64,000 nt of DNA, from positions 1-64,000 of the forward strand of contig NZ_CAJYQD010000033.1 in the NCBI RefSeq assembly GCF_913776855.1. Reading direction: 5' to 3'. Numbering within the stretch: the first letter of the stretch is position 1; every line of letters begins with the position of its first letter. The stretch comes from an uncultured Sphingomonas sp. (GTDB taxonomy: Bacteria; Pseudomonadota; Alphaproteobacteria; Sphingomonadales; Sphingomonadaceae). The notes under the pieces were generated by a model that saw only the letters and a program-made list of their open reading frames with translations, had not been told where the DNA came from and ran no database searches. Positions 39,111 through 48,768 of this stretch are shown piece after piece. Position numbers and translations under genes: made by a program.

Positions 39111-39746
39111 TCAGTCGGCCACGTTGCGCGGCACGCCGCGTTCGGACAATTCACCATGCCAGCGCGCCATTGCGCTCAGCATGAACAGTTCGACGATCAG
39201 GATCGCCGTCTGTAACAACAGCTGCGTCAGATCGAGGTATAGCAACGCCATGACCGGAAGAACGGTGACGGTCGCCGCCAGCGTCAGCGACGCCGTCTTT
39301 ACGACCCGTGGCCAGTCCCTTTCGAGGATGAGCCACGCCATGCGCAGATGTCCGACGCCGAGAACCAGCAACAGGCCGATGACCGATGGCACCACCATTC
39401 GATAGGCGCTGACGGTCAGCGGATTCTGTCGTGCGATCAGGTCGATGACCCCGGCATCCGGGACGAAGAACGGGAAATCGAACAACGCGCAACCAAGCTG
39501 CAACCCCGCCAGCGGGACCATCAGGCCAAGCGCGAGGAAATGCGCGGTCAGGGTGAAGCGACCTTCCGCATGGACCGGCAGGCGAACCACGGCGGCAAGC
39601 AGGCAACCCGATGCGAAGCGAAGCGCACCGCCCACCTCGATCGCAACCTCCAGCTCTGCCTGCATGGCAAGACCCCAGGGACGACGACGTTCCTCCATGC
39701 AGGCGATGGCCAATGCCATCAGGGCGCGTGCCAGCGATGCCTTCAT
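39111..39746 (-). CDS. Membrane protein of unknown function linked to PadR
   Basis: Not recognised. A 211-residue protein with about five hydrophobic segments (F-T-L-T-A-H-F-L-A-L-G-L-M-V-P-L-A; S-V-I-G-L-L-L-V-L-G-V; A-S-L-T-L-A-A-T-V-T-V-L-P; L-L-Q-T-A-I-L-I-V-E-L). The N-terminus resembles the conserved W-G-L-A-M-Q-A-E-L region of permease-like proteins commonly encoded beside PadR genes. The ATG overlaps the PadR stop by 4 bases. This suggests a small stress or membrane-sensing operon. Confidence 0.78.
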   Translation of the reverse strand: MKASLARALMALAIACMEERRRPWGLAMQAELEVAIEVGGALRFASGCLLAAVVRLPVHAEGRFTLTAHFLALGLMVPLAGLQLGCALFDFPFFVPDAGVIDLIARQNPLTVSAYRMVVPSVIGLLLVLGVGHLRMAWLILERDWPRVVKTASLTLAATVTVLPVMALLYLDLTQLLLQTAILIVELFMLSAMARWHGELSERGVPRNVAD

Positions 39747-40045
39747 GCCTGCACCACTCCCCTGCCCGGAAAGCCTGCCGGATCGATCGATTCATGTGCC
39801 AAGGCAACCCCCGTCGCAGTCAGGCGATAGGCGTGGCGCGCCGGACGGCCCAGCCGCTCGGGAGGATGCCATTCCGCCTCGACTAGCCCCTGATCGGTCA
39901 TCCGCATCAGCAGCGGGTACAACGTACCCGATTGCAGCCCGGTCTCCTTCATCAGGTCATAGCCATAGCGCCACTGCTGCGTACGCGCGGACAGCGCAGC
40001 GAGCAGCGCAAGCATCTGTCTGGAAGGGCGGCGGACTCGGGCCAT
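39743..40045 (-). CDS. PadR-family transcriptional regulator
   Basis: A 100-residue winged-helix regulator. R-P-S-R-Q-M-L-A-L-L-A-A-L begins the domain. The HTH is Y-G-Y-D-L-M-K-E-T-G-L-Q-S-G-T-L-Y-P-L-L-M-R-M, where G-T-L-Y-P-L-L is the PadR recognition-helix hallmark. R-H-A-Y-R-L-T-A-T-G forms the wing. The ATG at 40045 is preferred to a TTG two codons upstream. A dyad ACATATGT lies 12 bases before the start, so autorepression of this gene with its membrane-protein partner is likely. Confidence 0.92.
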   Translation of the reverse strand: MARVRRPSRQMLALLAALSARTQQWRYGYDLMKETGLQSGTLYPLLMRMTDQGLVEAEWHPPERLGRPARHAYRLTATGVALAHESIDPAGFPGRGVVQA

Positions 40046-40056
40046 GCGCAAAAGTC

Positions 40057-40064
40057 ACATATGT
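40057..40064. promoter_or_regulatory. Candidate PadR operator
   Basis: ACATATGT, a perfect dyad with the ACAT/ATGT half-sites known for PadR-type repressors, 12 bases upstream of the padR ATG in an unusually AT-rich stretch. The rest of the 284-base divergent region up to 40329 holds no gene. A TTGACA at about 40281 lacks a well-spaced -10 box. Confidence 0.45.
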
Positions 40065-40329
40065 AGATTTATTCGTCAAGCAGGCTCGTGCAGGTCATCG
40101 CCCGTTGGATTTGCTGCCACCGCAAGGCGGCGTTGCGCGACGGTCGGTTAGATCGGTGTGCCTTCGCGCTTGCAACGTTCGGTGCGGCCACACCCATCGA
40201 TGCACGTGCCGCCGTGGACGTCATAGCACCACGCGCAGCTTCGGTTGGCTCCCTTGTAAACGAGCGTGGAGTCGGTAAGCCTTTGACAACGGCGGCGTAT
40301 ATGCACGGCGATAACTTAGGAGAACCACC

Positions 40330-41079
40330 ATGCGCATCGCATTCGGCATCGGCGCGTCCCTCGTGCTGATGGCATCGGCCGTCCAACCGCAGCCCGCCCA
40401 GGAACGTGCCAACGTCCTGACGGCGCAGGAACGCGCGCAGGGGTGGCAGTTGCTGTTCAACGGACGCGACCTGTCGGGATGGCGATCGTTCGACGGTTCA
40501 GCCCCGGCGTCGACCTGGACGGTGCGCGACGGCACGCTCGCGCTGACCAAGGCCGACGGGCAGATGAGCGGAACCGATCTGGTGACCGCCGATACCTTTG
40601 GTGCGTTCGAGCTGACGCTGGACTGGAAGGTCGAACGCGGCGGCAACAGCGGCATCCTCTATCTGGCGCGCAGGATGCCGGACGCACCACTGTTGTACCA
40701 GACCGGGTTGGAGATGCAGGTCCTCGACGATCAGGGGCATTCGGATGGCAGGATCCCGACCCATCGGGCCGGTTCGCTCTACGACATCACGGTGCCCCCG
40801 GCCGACGCATCGCGTCCTGCGGGAAGCTGGAACCGGGCGCGGCTGCTGGTCGAAGGCGGACGCATCCGGCAATGGCTGAACGGGACGTTGACCGCAGACG
40901 TTTCCTATGGCGACGATGCATGGCGCAAACGGGTCGCCGGATCGAAATTCGCAAAGATGCCGTTGTTCGGCACGTTTCCCAGCGGTGTGATCGGCTTGCA
41001 GGACCACGGCGAGCCGGTCGCGTTCCGCAACATCAAGCTGCGCCGGATCGGCGCGTCGGCGTTGGGAGCGGCAAAGTGA
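40330..41079 (+). CDS. Exported DUF1080 / 3-keto-glycoside hydrolase-like protein
   Basis: A 249-residue exported protein: signal peptide (M-R-I-A-F-G-I-G-A-S-L-V-L-M-A-S-A), then a concanavalin-like beta-sandwich of the DUF1080 family (G-W-Q-L-L-F-N-G-R-D-L-S-G-W-R, F-E-L-T-L-D-W-K, G-N-S-G-I-L-Y, Q-T-G-L-E-M-Q-V-L-D). Some DUF1080 members hydrolyse or eliminate 3-keto-glycosides. The ATG has a strong AGGAG site 10 bases upstream. The stop overlaps the GTG of the GMC oxidoreductase, so oxidation at C3 of a sugar and cleavage of the keto sugar may be coupled. Confidence 0.87.
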   Translation: MRIAFGIGASLVLMASAVQPQPAQERANVLTAQERAQGWQLLFNGRDLSGWRSFDGSAPASTWTVRDGTLALTKADGQMSGTDLVTADTFGAFELTLDWKVERGGNSGILYLARRMPDAPLLYQTGLEMQVLDDQGHSDGRIPTHRAGSLYDITVPPADASRPAGSWNRARLLVEGGRIRQWLNGTLTADVSYGDDAWRKRVAGSKFAKMPLFGTFPSGVIGLQDHGEPVAFRNIKLRRIGASALGAAK

Positions 41080-42782
41080 CGCAGGCGGCAAGGGCTGCCG
41101 CCGACGCCACGGTCGACATCATCATCGTCGGATCGGGCGCGGCCGGCGGGATGGCGGCCTACAGCCTGACCAAGGCGGGCCTTAGCTGCCTGATGCTGGA
41201 GGCCGGACGCAATTACGACCCGCAGGCCGAGGTCAATATGTTCGCACCCGAAAGCGATGCCCCGCTGCGCGGGACCGGCACGCCCGACAAGCCGTTCGGC
41301 TATTTCGACGCGACGGTCGATGGTGGCTGGCAGGTCGATGGCGAGCCATATACGATCCGCGAGGGCACCGACTTTCGCTGGTATCGCCCGCGGATGCTGG
41401 GCGGACGCACCAACCATTGGGGGCGCCACGTTCCGCGCTTCGGCGCCTACGACTTCAAGCCCTTTTCGCGCGACGGACTGGGCGTCGACTGGCCGATCGG
41501 CTATGACGACGTGGCGCCATTCTATGACCGGGTCGAGCGCCTAATCGGGGTCAATGGCGGCCCGATCGGGTTGGAGAACCACCCGGATTCGCCCGCCGAC
41601 TGCCTGATGCCCCCGCCAAAGCCGCGAGTGCCCGAAATGCTGATTACCGCGGCGGCGGAAAGCCTGGGCATTCCCGTCCGCGCCGCGCACACCGCGGTGC
41701 TGACCCGCGACATGCCCGACAAGGTCGCCCCGCGCAACGCGTGCTTCAACGCCACGCCCTGCACGCGTGGCTGCACGATCGGCGCAATGTTCCAGACCAC
41801 GACCTCGCTGCTGCCGATGGCCAGGGCGACGGGCAAGCTGCGCGTGGTGACCGATGCGATGGTGTCGCGCGTGGTGATGGCGTCGGGCAGGCGTGCGGCG
41901 GGCGTCGAATATGTCGATCGCAAGACCGGTCGGCGCCATCAGGTAACGGCACGCGCGGTCGTGCTGGCCGCCGGTACCGGTGAGACGACCCGCCTGCTGC
42001 TCAATTCGGGTCAGGAGGGGCGCGGCCTTGCCAATTCGTCGGGCGAACTCGGCCGCAACCTGACCGATTCCACCGGCGCATCGTTTCGCGCCTATATCCC
42101 CGGCCTCGCCAACCGACCCCGCTATAATGAGGACGGGATCGGCGGCCAGCATATCTACATTCCGTTCTGGCTGTACGAACAGCAGAAGCGCGGCGAGCTG
42201 GACTTTCCGCGCGGCTATCATTTTGAGATTGGCGGCCGCTTCGGCATCCCGCCCGACAACGTTCTGCCACGGCTGTGGGGTTCGGCGCTGAAACAGGTGG
42301 TGCGCGAACGCTCCGGCGCGACGATCGCGCTCGTGCTGCGCGGCGAGATGATCCCCAACAAGGACAGTTTCTGCGAGATCGATCCCCAGGTGAAGGACCG
42401 CTTCGGCATCCCCGTGCTGCGCTTCGCGTTCAAATGGTCGCGACATGAAGTCAATCAGGTCGCGCATGGCCGCCGCGCCGCCCATTCGGTGTTCCGGCGG
42501 CTGAACGGCACGATCCTCGATCCCGACCTGCCGCCCGAAAAAATCATGACCGCCGGCGGAGAGATCATCCATGAACTCGGCACCGCGCGAATGGGTGTCG
42601 ACCGGCGAAGCTCGGTCGTCGACAGTTTCGGTCAGACATGGGACGTCGACAATATCGTGCTGATGGACGGCGCGACCTTTGCATCGGGACCGCACAAGAA
42701 CCCTACGCTGACCATCCTCGCGCTCGCGTTGCGGGCATCGGAACGACTGGCCGCACGCCTGACCTCGGGAGCCTTGGCATGA
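41076..42782 (+). CDS. GMC oxidoreductase with FeS-type cysteine motif
   Basis: A 568-residue FAD enzyme of the glucose-methanol-choline family. The Rossmann motif is I-I-I-V-G-S-G-A-A-G-G-M; the C-terminal catalytic segment is I-H-E-L-G-T-A-R-M-G plus H-K-N-P-T-L-T-I (His/Asn pair). Three cysteines, C223, C229 and C233 (C-x5-C-x3-C), match the spacing I recall for the 3Fe-4S cluster of the Burkholderia FAD-glucose dehydrogenase alpha subunit, implying electron flow to a cytochrome rather than O2. GTG start 41076 overlaps the DUF1080 stop. No signal peptide of its own; export would use the Tat signal on the next gene product. The substrate is probably a sugar or glycoside (inference). Confidence 0.88.
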   Translation: MTQAARAAADATVDIIIVGSGAAGGMAAYSLTKAGLSCLMLEAGRNYDPQAEVNMFAPESDAPLRGTGTPDKPFGYFDATVDGGWQVDGEPYTIREGTDFRWYRPRMLGGRTNHWGRHVPRFGAYDFKPFSRDGLGVDWPIGYDDVAPFYDRVERLIGVNGGPIGLENHPDSPADCLMPPPKPRVPEMLITAAAESLGIPVRAAHTAVLTRDMPDKVAPRNACFNATPCTRGCTIGAMFQTTTSLLPMARATGKLRVVTDAMVSRVVMASGRRAAGVEYVDRKTGRRHQVTARAVVLAAGTGETTRLLLNSGQEGRGLANSSGELGRNLTDSTGASFRAYIPGLANRPRYNEDGIGGQHIYIPFWLYEQQKRGELDFPRGYHFEIGGRFGIPPDNVLPRLWGSALKQVVRERSGATIALVLRGEMIPNKDSFCEIDPQVKDRFGIPVLRFAFKWSRHEVNQVAHGRRAAHSVFRRLNGTILDPDLPPEKIMTAGGEIIHELGTARMGVDRRSSVVDSFGQTWDVDNIVLMDGATFASGPHKNPTLTILALALRASERLAARLTSGALA

Positions 42783-43489
42783 CGATCACCCGCCGTACGA
42801 CGCTGCAATGGTTCGCTACCGCCACCACGCTGTCGATTGCGCCATGGACGCCAGCATTCGGCGCGGTCGCGACAGGGGCCGGAACGCCACCCCCGTTCGC
42901 CGTGGCCGACTGGCCGGCAACGGTTGCCCCCTTGCCGCCGACCAGGGGCTATGGGCGCGATCCCGACCTTGCCGATCCCAAGGTGCCGTGGCCGCTGACC
43001 TTTACCAAGGCGCAGCGTGCCGCCATCGACATGCTCGGCGACATGATCCTGCCGGCCGATGCGGCGTCGCCGGGTGCCGGCAAGCTCGGCGTCGGTGCCT
43101 TTGTCGACGAATGGATCAGCGCGCCCTATCCGCGCCAACAGGACGACCGGACCACGATCGTCGCCGGGCTGGCATGGCTCGACGCGCAGAGCCAATCGCT
43201 CCACCAGGCATCCTTCATCGCGCTGACCGCTGCGCAACGCGCCATGCTACTCGACGCGTTGACCGCCGCCTCCCCCGCCGCCGCCATGGTTAAGCCGGTC
43301 GCGTTCATGGACAGGCTACGCAACCTGTTCGTGCTGGGCTTCTACAGCCTGCCCGAAGGCAAGGCCGATATGGGCTATATCGGCGATCAACCGATCGAAG
43401 GTGCATATCCCGGCCCGACCGAAGCGGCGCTGGCCCATCTCGCCACCGTGATGAGGGAACTGAAACTGGAAGCCAGTACGCGAGCATAG
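42779..43489 (+). CDS. Gluconate 2-dehydrogenase subunit 3-like, Tat-exported
   Basis: A 236-residue small subunit of the type that accompanies GMC dehydrogenases. Twin-arginine leader: T-R-R-T-T-L-Q-W-F-A-T-A-T-T-L-S at residues 4-19, with cleavage near A-F-G-A. The core has F-T-K-A-Q-R-A-A-I-D-M-L-G-D-M-I-L-P-A-D, F-V-D-E-W, and a Y-I-G-D-Q-P-I-E-G-A-Y-P-G end, family hallmarks. It likely acts as the hitchhiker that carries the folded FAD subunit to the periplasm. ATGA overlap with the GMC gene; last gene of the three-gene cassette. No cytochrome c subunit is seen nearby. Confidence 0.88.
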   Translation: MTITRRTTLQWFATATTLSIAPWTPAFGAVATGAGTPPPFAVADWPATVAPLPPTRGYGRDPDLADPKVPWPLTFTKAQRAAIDMLGDMILPADAASPGAGKLGVGAFVDEWISAPYPRQQDDRTTIVAGLAWLDAQSQSLHQASFIALTAAQRAMLLDALTAASPAAAMVKPVAFMDRLRNLFVLGFYSLPEGKADMGYIGDQPIEGAYPGPTEAALAHLATVMRELKLEASTRA

Positions 43490-43565
43490 CCTCGCCAGGG
43501 TCAGTGTCCGTCGGCCTAGGCCAGACAAGGACGGCAGCGGCCCGCGCTCCTGTGTTCGATCCGGC

Positions 43566-45014
43566 TCAGAAGCCCTGCTTCACGGTAAAATGCAGCCGGT
43601 CGAGCGTCCCGCTCACGCCGTTGGCGAGTTCGCGGTGCGACACACGCAACTCGACGCCAAGGTCGAGGCGCGGCAGCGGCGAGACGAAGAGGTTGACCGC
43701 GGTGTCCCACACCTGTCGGGTCGATAGCGGCGATGCCGATGCCGGGTTCCAGATCCGCTGGAACGAACCCATCCAGGTGCTGCGCAGCCCCGGCGTCCAG
43801 AAATGGCGAACGCCGACAAACCCGGCGAGCAGCGGTACCGGCTCCAGCCTGTCGTCCGCGGCATCATAGATCGCATCGGCGGCAACGTTCGCACCGACAT
43901 ACCGACCCAGCCCGCGCCCGCCCGTCATCATGAAGCGGATATCATCCCCCGTTCCGGTCGGCAGGGGCGCGATCCCGGCCAGCGACATGCCATAGCCCCG
44001 TGCGGTGGCCGCCGGGCGACCATTCGCCGGATCGACCCGCATCGAACGCAACAATCCGGTCAGGGACAGGCTGGCCCCCTTCGCCGACCAGAGCAGCTGC
44101 CCGGTCAGGTCGGGGATGCTGTCGTCGTCATTGTCCGACAAGGCGGGCGCACCCGCCATCGCCGACACCGTTTCCGGGTTCTCGATCGAGGCCGAGATGC
44201 TCCACCCCCTGCCAACCGGCCGACTGTAGCGCAACTGCATCTGGCGGACCAACACGGTGCCATCGGTCACCCCGACGAAATCGGCGGTTTCGGGCAGTGC
44301 TGCGACATATTGGAAGTTGCTCCAATCCTGTCCGACCGCAAAGCCACCATAGCCCGCGACCGCGCGGCGCAGGCCGAAGGCATAGGGATTGAGCGCGCGC
44401 TCTCCGCCCGAAACCGTCGGGGCTACCTGGAAATCCGCCTCGATCAGTGTCGTCACGGTGCTGGCGCCGACCGGTGTCGCGGTCTGGAACGCGATGCGCG
44501 ACTGTTTCGCCGACGCATCAGCGAGGATGCCCGATCGCCGCCCGCCGACCGGGATCGACTGGGGCAGCGACAGCTCGCGTCCCAGCGGATTGGTCGCGGT
44601 GTCGCCATTGCCATAGCGGCTGAAGATCAGGTCGCCCTTGATAAAGCCGTTGATGCGAAAGCTGGTTTCGCCGATCCGAAAGCCATAGCCCGCCGGCAGC
44701 GTCGAAGGTCCGCCCTGCGCCGTAATCGACGGCGCACCCGCCGGCCGGGGCAGCGGGTCGCGGACGCCCTGCGGCTGTGACGTGGCGGCCGTGGCCGTGG
44801 GCGATGCGGCGGCCACCACGGCCGGTAACGTCTGGCTCGGCTGGGTCGCGGCCAGCGCGCGCTGCACCGTGTCGAGCTGTCGCTGCAACGCGTCCACCTT
44901 GTTGCGCAATGCCTGATAGTCCGCGGCGGTCTGCGCAGCGGCGGGCGTCGTGCCCGCCAGCATCAGTCCCGAAAGCAAGACGGCACGGGTCGTCCGCTGC
45001 CTGGAGTGCGGCAT
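43566..45014 (-). CDS. DcaP-like outer-membrane porin
   Basis: A 482-residue outer-membrane protein. Signal peptide ends T-P-A-A-A-Q near residue 25, then a periplasmic coiled coil (Y-Q-A-L-R-N-K-V-D-A-L-Q-R-Q-L-D-T-V) and a beta-barrel with repeated aromatic-ended strands, closing with L-H-F-T-V-K-Q-G-F, a typical C-terminal Phe. The coiled coil plus F-R-I-N-G-F-I-K-G-D-L-I motif is that of DcaP-type trimeric porins for organic acids. It is the last gene of the lactate operon, 50 bases after lldD, so it probably imports lactate or related acids across the outer membrane. Confidence 0.86.
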   Translation of the reverse strand: MPHSRQRTTRAVLLSGLMLAGTTPAAAQTAADYQALRNKVDALQRQLDTVQRALAATQPSQTLPAVVAAASPTATAATSQPQGVRDPLPRPAGAPSITAQGGPSTLPAGYGFRIGETSFRINGFIKGDLIFSRYGNGDTATNPLGRELSLPQSIPVGGRRSGILADASAKQSRIAFQTATPVGASTVTTLIEADFQVAPTVSGGERALNPYAFGLRRAVAGYGGFAVGQDWSNFQYVAALPETADFVGVTDGTVLVRQMQLRYSRPVGRGWSISASIENPETVSAMAGAPALSDNDDDSIPDLTGQLLWSAKGASLSLTGLLRSMRVDPANGRPAATARGYGMSLAGIAPLPTGTGDDIRFMMTGGRGLGRYVGANVAADAIYDAADDRLEPVPLLAGFVGVRHFWTPGLRSTWMGSFQRIWNPASASPLSTRQVWDTAVNLFVSPLPRLDLGVELRVSHRELANGVSGTLDRLHFTVKQGF

Positions 45015-45064
45015 CCTGTATCCCCTATCCTGATGGTCCGGCGTCCGCGCCGGTGCGGTCGGCG

Positions 45065-46198
45065 TCAGCGCGCGATGATGGTCGGATCGATGTCCGCGAT
45101 CGTCCGCACGCCGGTCAGCGCCATCGCCACCCGCATCTCGCGGTCGAACAGTTCGAGGAGGTTGGCGACCCCCGCCTGCCCATCGGCGGCCAACGCATAA
45201 ATGAACGCACGGCCGAGCATTGCTGCATCGGCGCCGAGCGCCAGCATCCGCACGACGTCCAGACCCGAGCGTATCCCGGAGTCGGCGAGGATCGACACCT
45301 GCCCCTTCACCGCATCGGCGATTGCCGGCAACGCACGCGCCGACGACAACACGCCGTCGAGCTGCCGTCCGCCATGGTTCGACACGACGATGCCCTGCGC
45401 ACCGAAACGCACCGCTTCGCGCGCATCCTCGACATCGAGAATGCCCTTGATGACGATCGACCCCTTCCAGATGTCCCGGATCCATTGCAGGTCGCGCCAG
45501 CTGATCGACGGATCGAAATTGGCGCCAAGCCAGCCGATATAGTCCGCAAGGCCGGTCGCGGCGCCGCGATAGGCCGAGATGTTGCCCAGATCGTGCGGCC
45601 GGCCGTGGATACCGACGTCCCATGCCCAGCGCGGATGCGTAACCGCCTGCAGCATCCGCCGCCACGCGGCGTTCGGCCCCGACATCCCCGAATGCGCGTC
45701 GCGGTAGCGTGCGCCCGGCACCGGCATGTCCACGGTAAAGACCAGCGTTTCGACCCCGGCCGCCTGCGCGCGCTCCAGCGCGTCGCGCATGAAGCCGCGA
45801 TCCTTCAGGACATAGAGCTGGAACCAGATCGGTGCGCTCAACTGGCGCTGCACCTCGTCGATCGCGCAGACCGAGACGGTCGACAGCGTGAAGGGTATCC
45901 TCTTAGTCGCCGCCGCTCGTGCCGCCTGCACCTCACCCCGCCGCGCGTACATGCCGGTCAGCCCGACGGGCGCCAGCACCACCGGCATCGCGAGAGACCG
46001 GCCGAACAAGGTGGTGGACAGGTCGATATCGGCGACATCGCGCAGCACGCGCTGGCGCAACGCGACCTCGGACAGGTCGGAGACATTATGGCGCAGCGTA
46101 TGTTCGGCATAGGCCCCGCCGTCGATATAGTGGAACAGGAACGGCGGCAGGCGTCGCCGCGCCGCTTCGCGATAGTCGGTGGTTGCAGAGATGATCAT
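45065..46198 (-). CDS. lldD: L-lactate dehydrogenase (FMN, quinone-linked)
   Basis: A 377-residue alpha-hydroxy-acid dehydrogenase of the LldD type, oxidising L-lactate to pyruvate and feeding electrons to quinone at the inner membrane. It starts [27 protein letters not shown] and active-site segments: [27 protein letters not shown], and [10 protein letters not shown] with the catalytic His. It lies 16 bases after lldR. Confidence 0.95.
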   Translation of the reverse strand: MIISATTDYREAARRRLPPFLFHYIDGGAYAEHTLRHNVSDLSEVALRQRVLRDVADIDLSTTLFGRSLAMPVVLAPVGLTGMYARRGEVQAARAAATKRIPFTLSTVSVCAIDEVQRQLSAPIWFQLYVLKDRGFMRDALERAQAAGVETLVFTVDMPVPGARYRDAHSGMSGPNAAWRRMLQAVTHPRWAWDVGIHGRPHDLGNISAYRGAATGLADYIGWLGANFDPSISWRDLQWIRDIWKGSIVIKGILDVEDAREAVRFGAQGIVVSNHGGRQLDGVLSSARALPAIADAVKGQVSILADSGIRSGLDVVRMLALGADAAMLGRAFIYALAADGQAGVANLLELFDREMRVAMALTGVRTIADIDPTIIAR

Positions 46199-46214
46199 CG
46201 GCTCGTTCCTGAGA

Positions 46215-46994
46215 TTAAAGCACGGTGCCGGCGCTGCGCGCGGCAGCGGCGCGTTCGGTTCGGGCGATGTCGTCCTCTACCCGCCGGACGGTGGTACGCA
46301 CGAATTCGAGATGGACGTCGGCCGCATCGCGTGCGCCGTCGGCATCGCCCGCGACGATCCGATCCATGATCGCGCGGTGCTGCGCCGACAGTTCCTCGAA
46401 GGTGTGCGGCACCGCGTAAATCTTTTCGCGGGTTTGCGAAATGCTGGTGTGGAGCAACCCGAACAGGCTGGACATCACGTGCGTCAGTACCGCGTTGCGC
46501 GACGCATGGGCAATGGCGAGGTGGAAGGCAGCATCGGCATGTGCCTCGGCCGCGACGTCGCCGATCACGTGGAGCTTCTCCATCGCGTCGAAGCGGCGGC
46601 GAATGCGGTCCTTGTCGACCGCGTCGGCACGTCGCGCCGCGTGATAGGCCGCGGTCCCGTCGAGCGACTCGCGGACCTCGAAGATGTCGTGGCCATAGCC
46701 GGGATTACCCTCGACAAGCGGCGCGAGCGGTTCGGCGATCATCTGCTCGGTCCACTGCGCCGACGGCTCGGCAAGGATCGCGCCGGCGCGCGGGCGGACG
46801 ATGATCCGCCCCTGCGCCACCAATCGCGTCATCGCCTCGCGCAGGATGTTGCGCGATACACCCAGCGTCTCGGCCAATGCGCGTTCGGACGGAAGGCGCG
46901 CGCCGGGCAGCAGCTTGCGTTCGGCGATCAGAGCCTCGATCGCGGCCTCCGCCCGGCCCGACACGCTGGGCACCGCGGTTCCGGCGGCGCTCAC
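46215..46994 (-). CDS. lldR: FadR-subfamily GntR regulator of lactate genes
   Basis: A 259-residue repressor. N-terminal winged [28 protein letters not shown]. The C-terminal FCD all-helical ligand domain has metal-type residues ([14 protein letters not shown] and [11 protein letters not shown]). Gene order lldP-lldR-lldD and the two TGGT-N3-ACCA boxes upstream of lldP point to a lactate-responsive repressor. The GTG at 46994 overlaps the permease stop (GTGA); the long open frame upstream is permease shadow. Confidence 0.9.
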   Translation of the reverse strand: MSAAGTAVPSVSGRAEAAIEALIAERKLLPGARLPSERALAETLGVSRNILREAMTRLVAQGRIIVRPRAGAILAEPSAQWTEQMIAEPLAPLVEGNPGYGHDIFEVRESLDGTAAYHAARRADAVDKDRIRRRFDAMEKLHVIGDVAAEAHADAAFHLAIAHASRNAVLTHVMSSLFGLLHTSISQTREKIYAVPHTFEELSAQHRAIMDRIVAGDADGARDAADVHLEFVRTTVRRVEDDIARTERAAAARSAGTVL

Positions 46995-48664
46995 GGGATC
47001 ATCCACGGAACGAGATACGCCTGGATCGTGGTGATGATCCCGACCAGCGCACATAATGGCAGGCTGTGGCGCACGGTGAAGCGGAACAGGTCCGATTCCT
47101 TGCCGACCAACCCGACCGCGGCGCAGGCGATCGCGATCGACTGCGGCGAGATCATCTTGCCGGTGACGCCGCCGGTGGTGTTGACCGCGACCAGCAGCAC
47201 GTCGCTGACCCCGATCTGATGCGCGGTATTGGCCTGGAGGGCGGCGAACAGCGCGTTTGCCGAAGTGTCCGATCCGGTCAGGAACACGCCCAGCCACCCC
47301 AGGAACGGTGAAAAGAAGGTGAATGCCGAGCCGGTATGGGCCAGCGCCAGTGCCAGCGTCGCCGACAATCCCGAATAATTGGCAAGGAACGCGAAGGCGA
47401 GGACCATGCCGATCGAATAGATCGGGATCGCCAGGCTCTTGAGCGTTTCGGCAAAGGTGCGCGCCGCAGCGGCAGGCTTCATCCGCAGGAAGGCGATGGT
47501 GACGATCGCGGCCAGCATGATCGCGGTGCCGGTCGCCGACAGCCAGTCGAACTTGTAGACCGCTTCATAGGGCGTGACCTGCTTCACGATCGGCGGCACC
47601 TTCGCGACCAGCTTGTCGAGGAACGGCACATGCAGTTTCAGGACCAGATGGGCAAGCGGCCCGTCGGCCGCGAACAGCGCCTTGACCGGGGCGAGGCTCC
47701 ACAGCGTGACGAACACGGTCAGGATCAGGAACGGCGACCAGGCCCAGGCGATCTTCGCCGGGGTATGGCGCACCGTCTGCGTCGTGATCGGCGCAACCGG
47801 GACCGCACCATCGGCGGCGACCTCCGCCGCATCGAAGCGGAAGATGCGCTCGGGCTGCCAGAAGCGGAGGAACACCGGCAGCGCGACCAGCGCGGCGAGC
47901 GCGGCGGTGATGTCGGGCAGCTCGGGACCGATGAACTGCGCGGTCAGGAACTGGACGATCGCGAACGAACCGCCGGCGACCAGGATCGCGGGCCATGTCT
48001 CCCGCACGCCGCGCGGACCGTCCATGATCAGGATCAGCCAGAACGGAATAATGACCGACAGCAGCGGCAGCTGCCGCCCCGCCATCTGCCCGATCAGGAA
48101 TGGATCGATGCCCGTCACCTGGCCCGCGACGACGATCGGGATGCCCATCGCGCCGAAGGCGACCGGCGCGGTATTGGCGATCAGGCATAGCCCGGCAGCA
48201 TAGAGCGGACGAAACCCCAGCCCGACCAGCAAAGCCGAGGTGATCGCGACCGGCGCGCCGAACCCCGCCGCCCCTTCCAGAAACGCGCCGAACGCGAACC
48301 CGACGAGCAGCAGTTGCAACCGTTGATCCTCAGTAACAGTCAGGATCGACTGGCGGATGATGTCGAATGCTCCGGTAGCGACCGCGATCCGGTACAGGAA
48401 CACCGCGCCGAGGATGATCCACGCGATCGGCCACAATCCGTAGAAAAAGCCGAACACGCCGGCGGCCAGTGCGCTGTTGACCGGCATACCATAGAGAACG
48501 ATCGCGACCGCCAGCGTCAGCGCGACCGTGATGGTACCTGCTACATAGCCCTTCAGTCGAAAGACGGTCAGCGCGAGGAAGAAGAAGATGATCGGGACGG
48601 CCGCAACCAGGCTGGATAGCCAGATATTGCCCAACGGATCGTAATTCTGCGCCCAGACTTCCAC
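46991..48664 (-). CDS. lldP: L-lactate permease
   Basis: A polytopic inner-membrane lactate/H+ symporter of the LctP family, 557 residues with about 13 hydrophobic segments. Highly conserved stretches include [40 protein letters not shown], and [12 protein letters not shown]. The GTG at 48664 is preferred: AGGAGAGG lies just upstream and it gives the family N-terminus ([10 protein letters not shown]). An ATG 13 codons earlier would place operator 1 inside the coding sequence. Confidence 0.94.
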   Translation of the reverse strand: MEVWAQNYDPLGNIWLSSLVAAVPIIFFFLALTVFRLKGYVAGTITVALTLAVAIVLYGMPVNSALAAGVFGFFYGLWPIAWIILGAVFLYRIAVATGAFDIIRQSILTVTEDQRLQLLLVGFAFGAFLEGAAGFGAPVAITSALLVGLGFRPLYAAGLCLIANTAPVAFGAMGIPIVVAGQVTGIDPFLIGQMAGRQLPLLSVIIPFWLILIMDGPRGVRETWPAILVAGGSFAIVQFLTAQFIGPELPDITAALAALVALPVFLRFWQPERIFRFDAAEVAADGAVPVAPITTQTVRHTPAKIAWAWSPFLILTVFVTLWSLAPVKALFAADGPLAHLVLKLHVPFLDKLVAKVPPIVKQVTPYEAVYKFDWLSATGTAIMLAAIVTIAFLRMKPAAAARTFAETLKSLAIPIYSIGMVLAFAFLANYSGLSATLALALAHTGSAFTFFSPFLGWLGVFLTGSDTSANALFAALQANTAHQIGVSDVLLVAVNTTGGVTGKMISPQSIAIACAAVGLVGKESDLFRFTVRHSLPLCALVGIITTIQAYLVPWMIP

Positions 48665-48682
48665 GGCACCTCTCCTGATATT

Positions 48683-48695
48683 CTGGTAGTACCAG
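48683..48695. promoter_or_regulatory. Operator 1 of the lactate operon
   Basis: CTGGT-AGT-ACCAG, extending to a 7-base perfect inverted repeat (TCTGGTA-G-TACCAGA, 48682-48696). The TGGT-N3-ACCA core is the binding motif of FadR/LldR-type GntR proteins. It lies just downstream of the predicted transcription start. Confidence 0.82.
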
Positions 48696-48713
48696 AGATG
48701 CATTCTTATGTTT

Positions 48714-48742
48714 TTAATCTGCCGGTTTTGGCATTAGGTCAA
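48714..48742 (-). promoter_or_regulatory. Predicted lldP promoter
   Basis: On the minus strand TTGACC (48737-48742) and GATTAA (48714-48719) are separated by 17 bases; transcription should start near 48707. Operator 2 is upstream of the -35 box and operator 1 is downstream of the start, so the promoter lies between them. Confidence 0.65.
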
Positions 48743-48768
48743 TTAAGCGTAACGCAACATGGTCGTTT

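Noticed and set aside
43513..43522. GGCCTAGGCC palindrome between the small subunit and dcaP genes
   Set aside because: Ten-base palindromes of G and C are expected by chance at this GC; no loop or T-run.
46995..47297. 101-codon upstream extension of lldR
   Set aside because: It is the antiphase reading of the lldP 3' end; the GTG at 46994 overlaps the permease stop.
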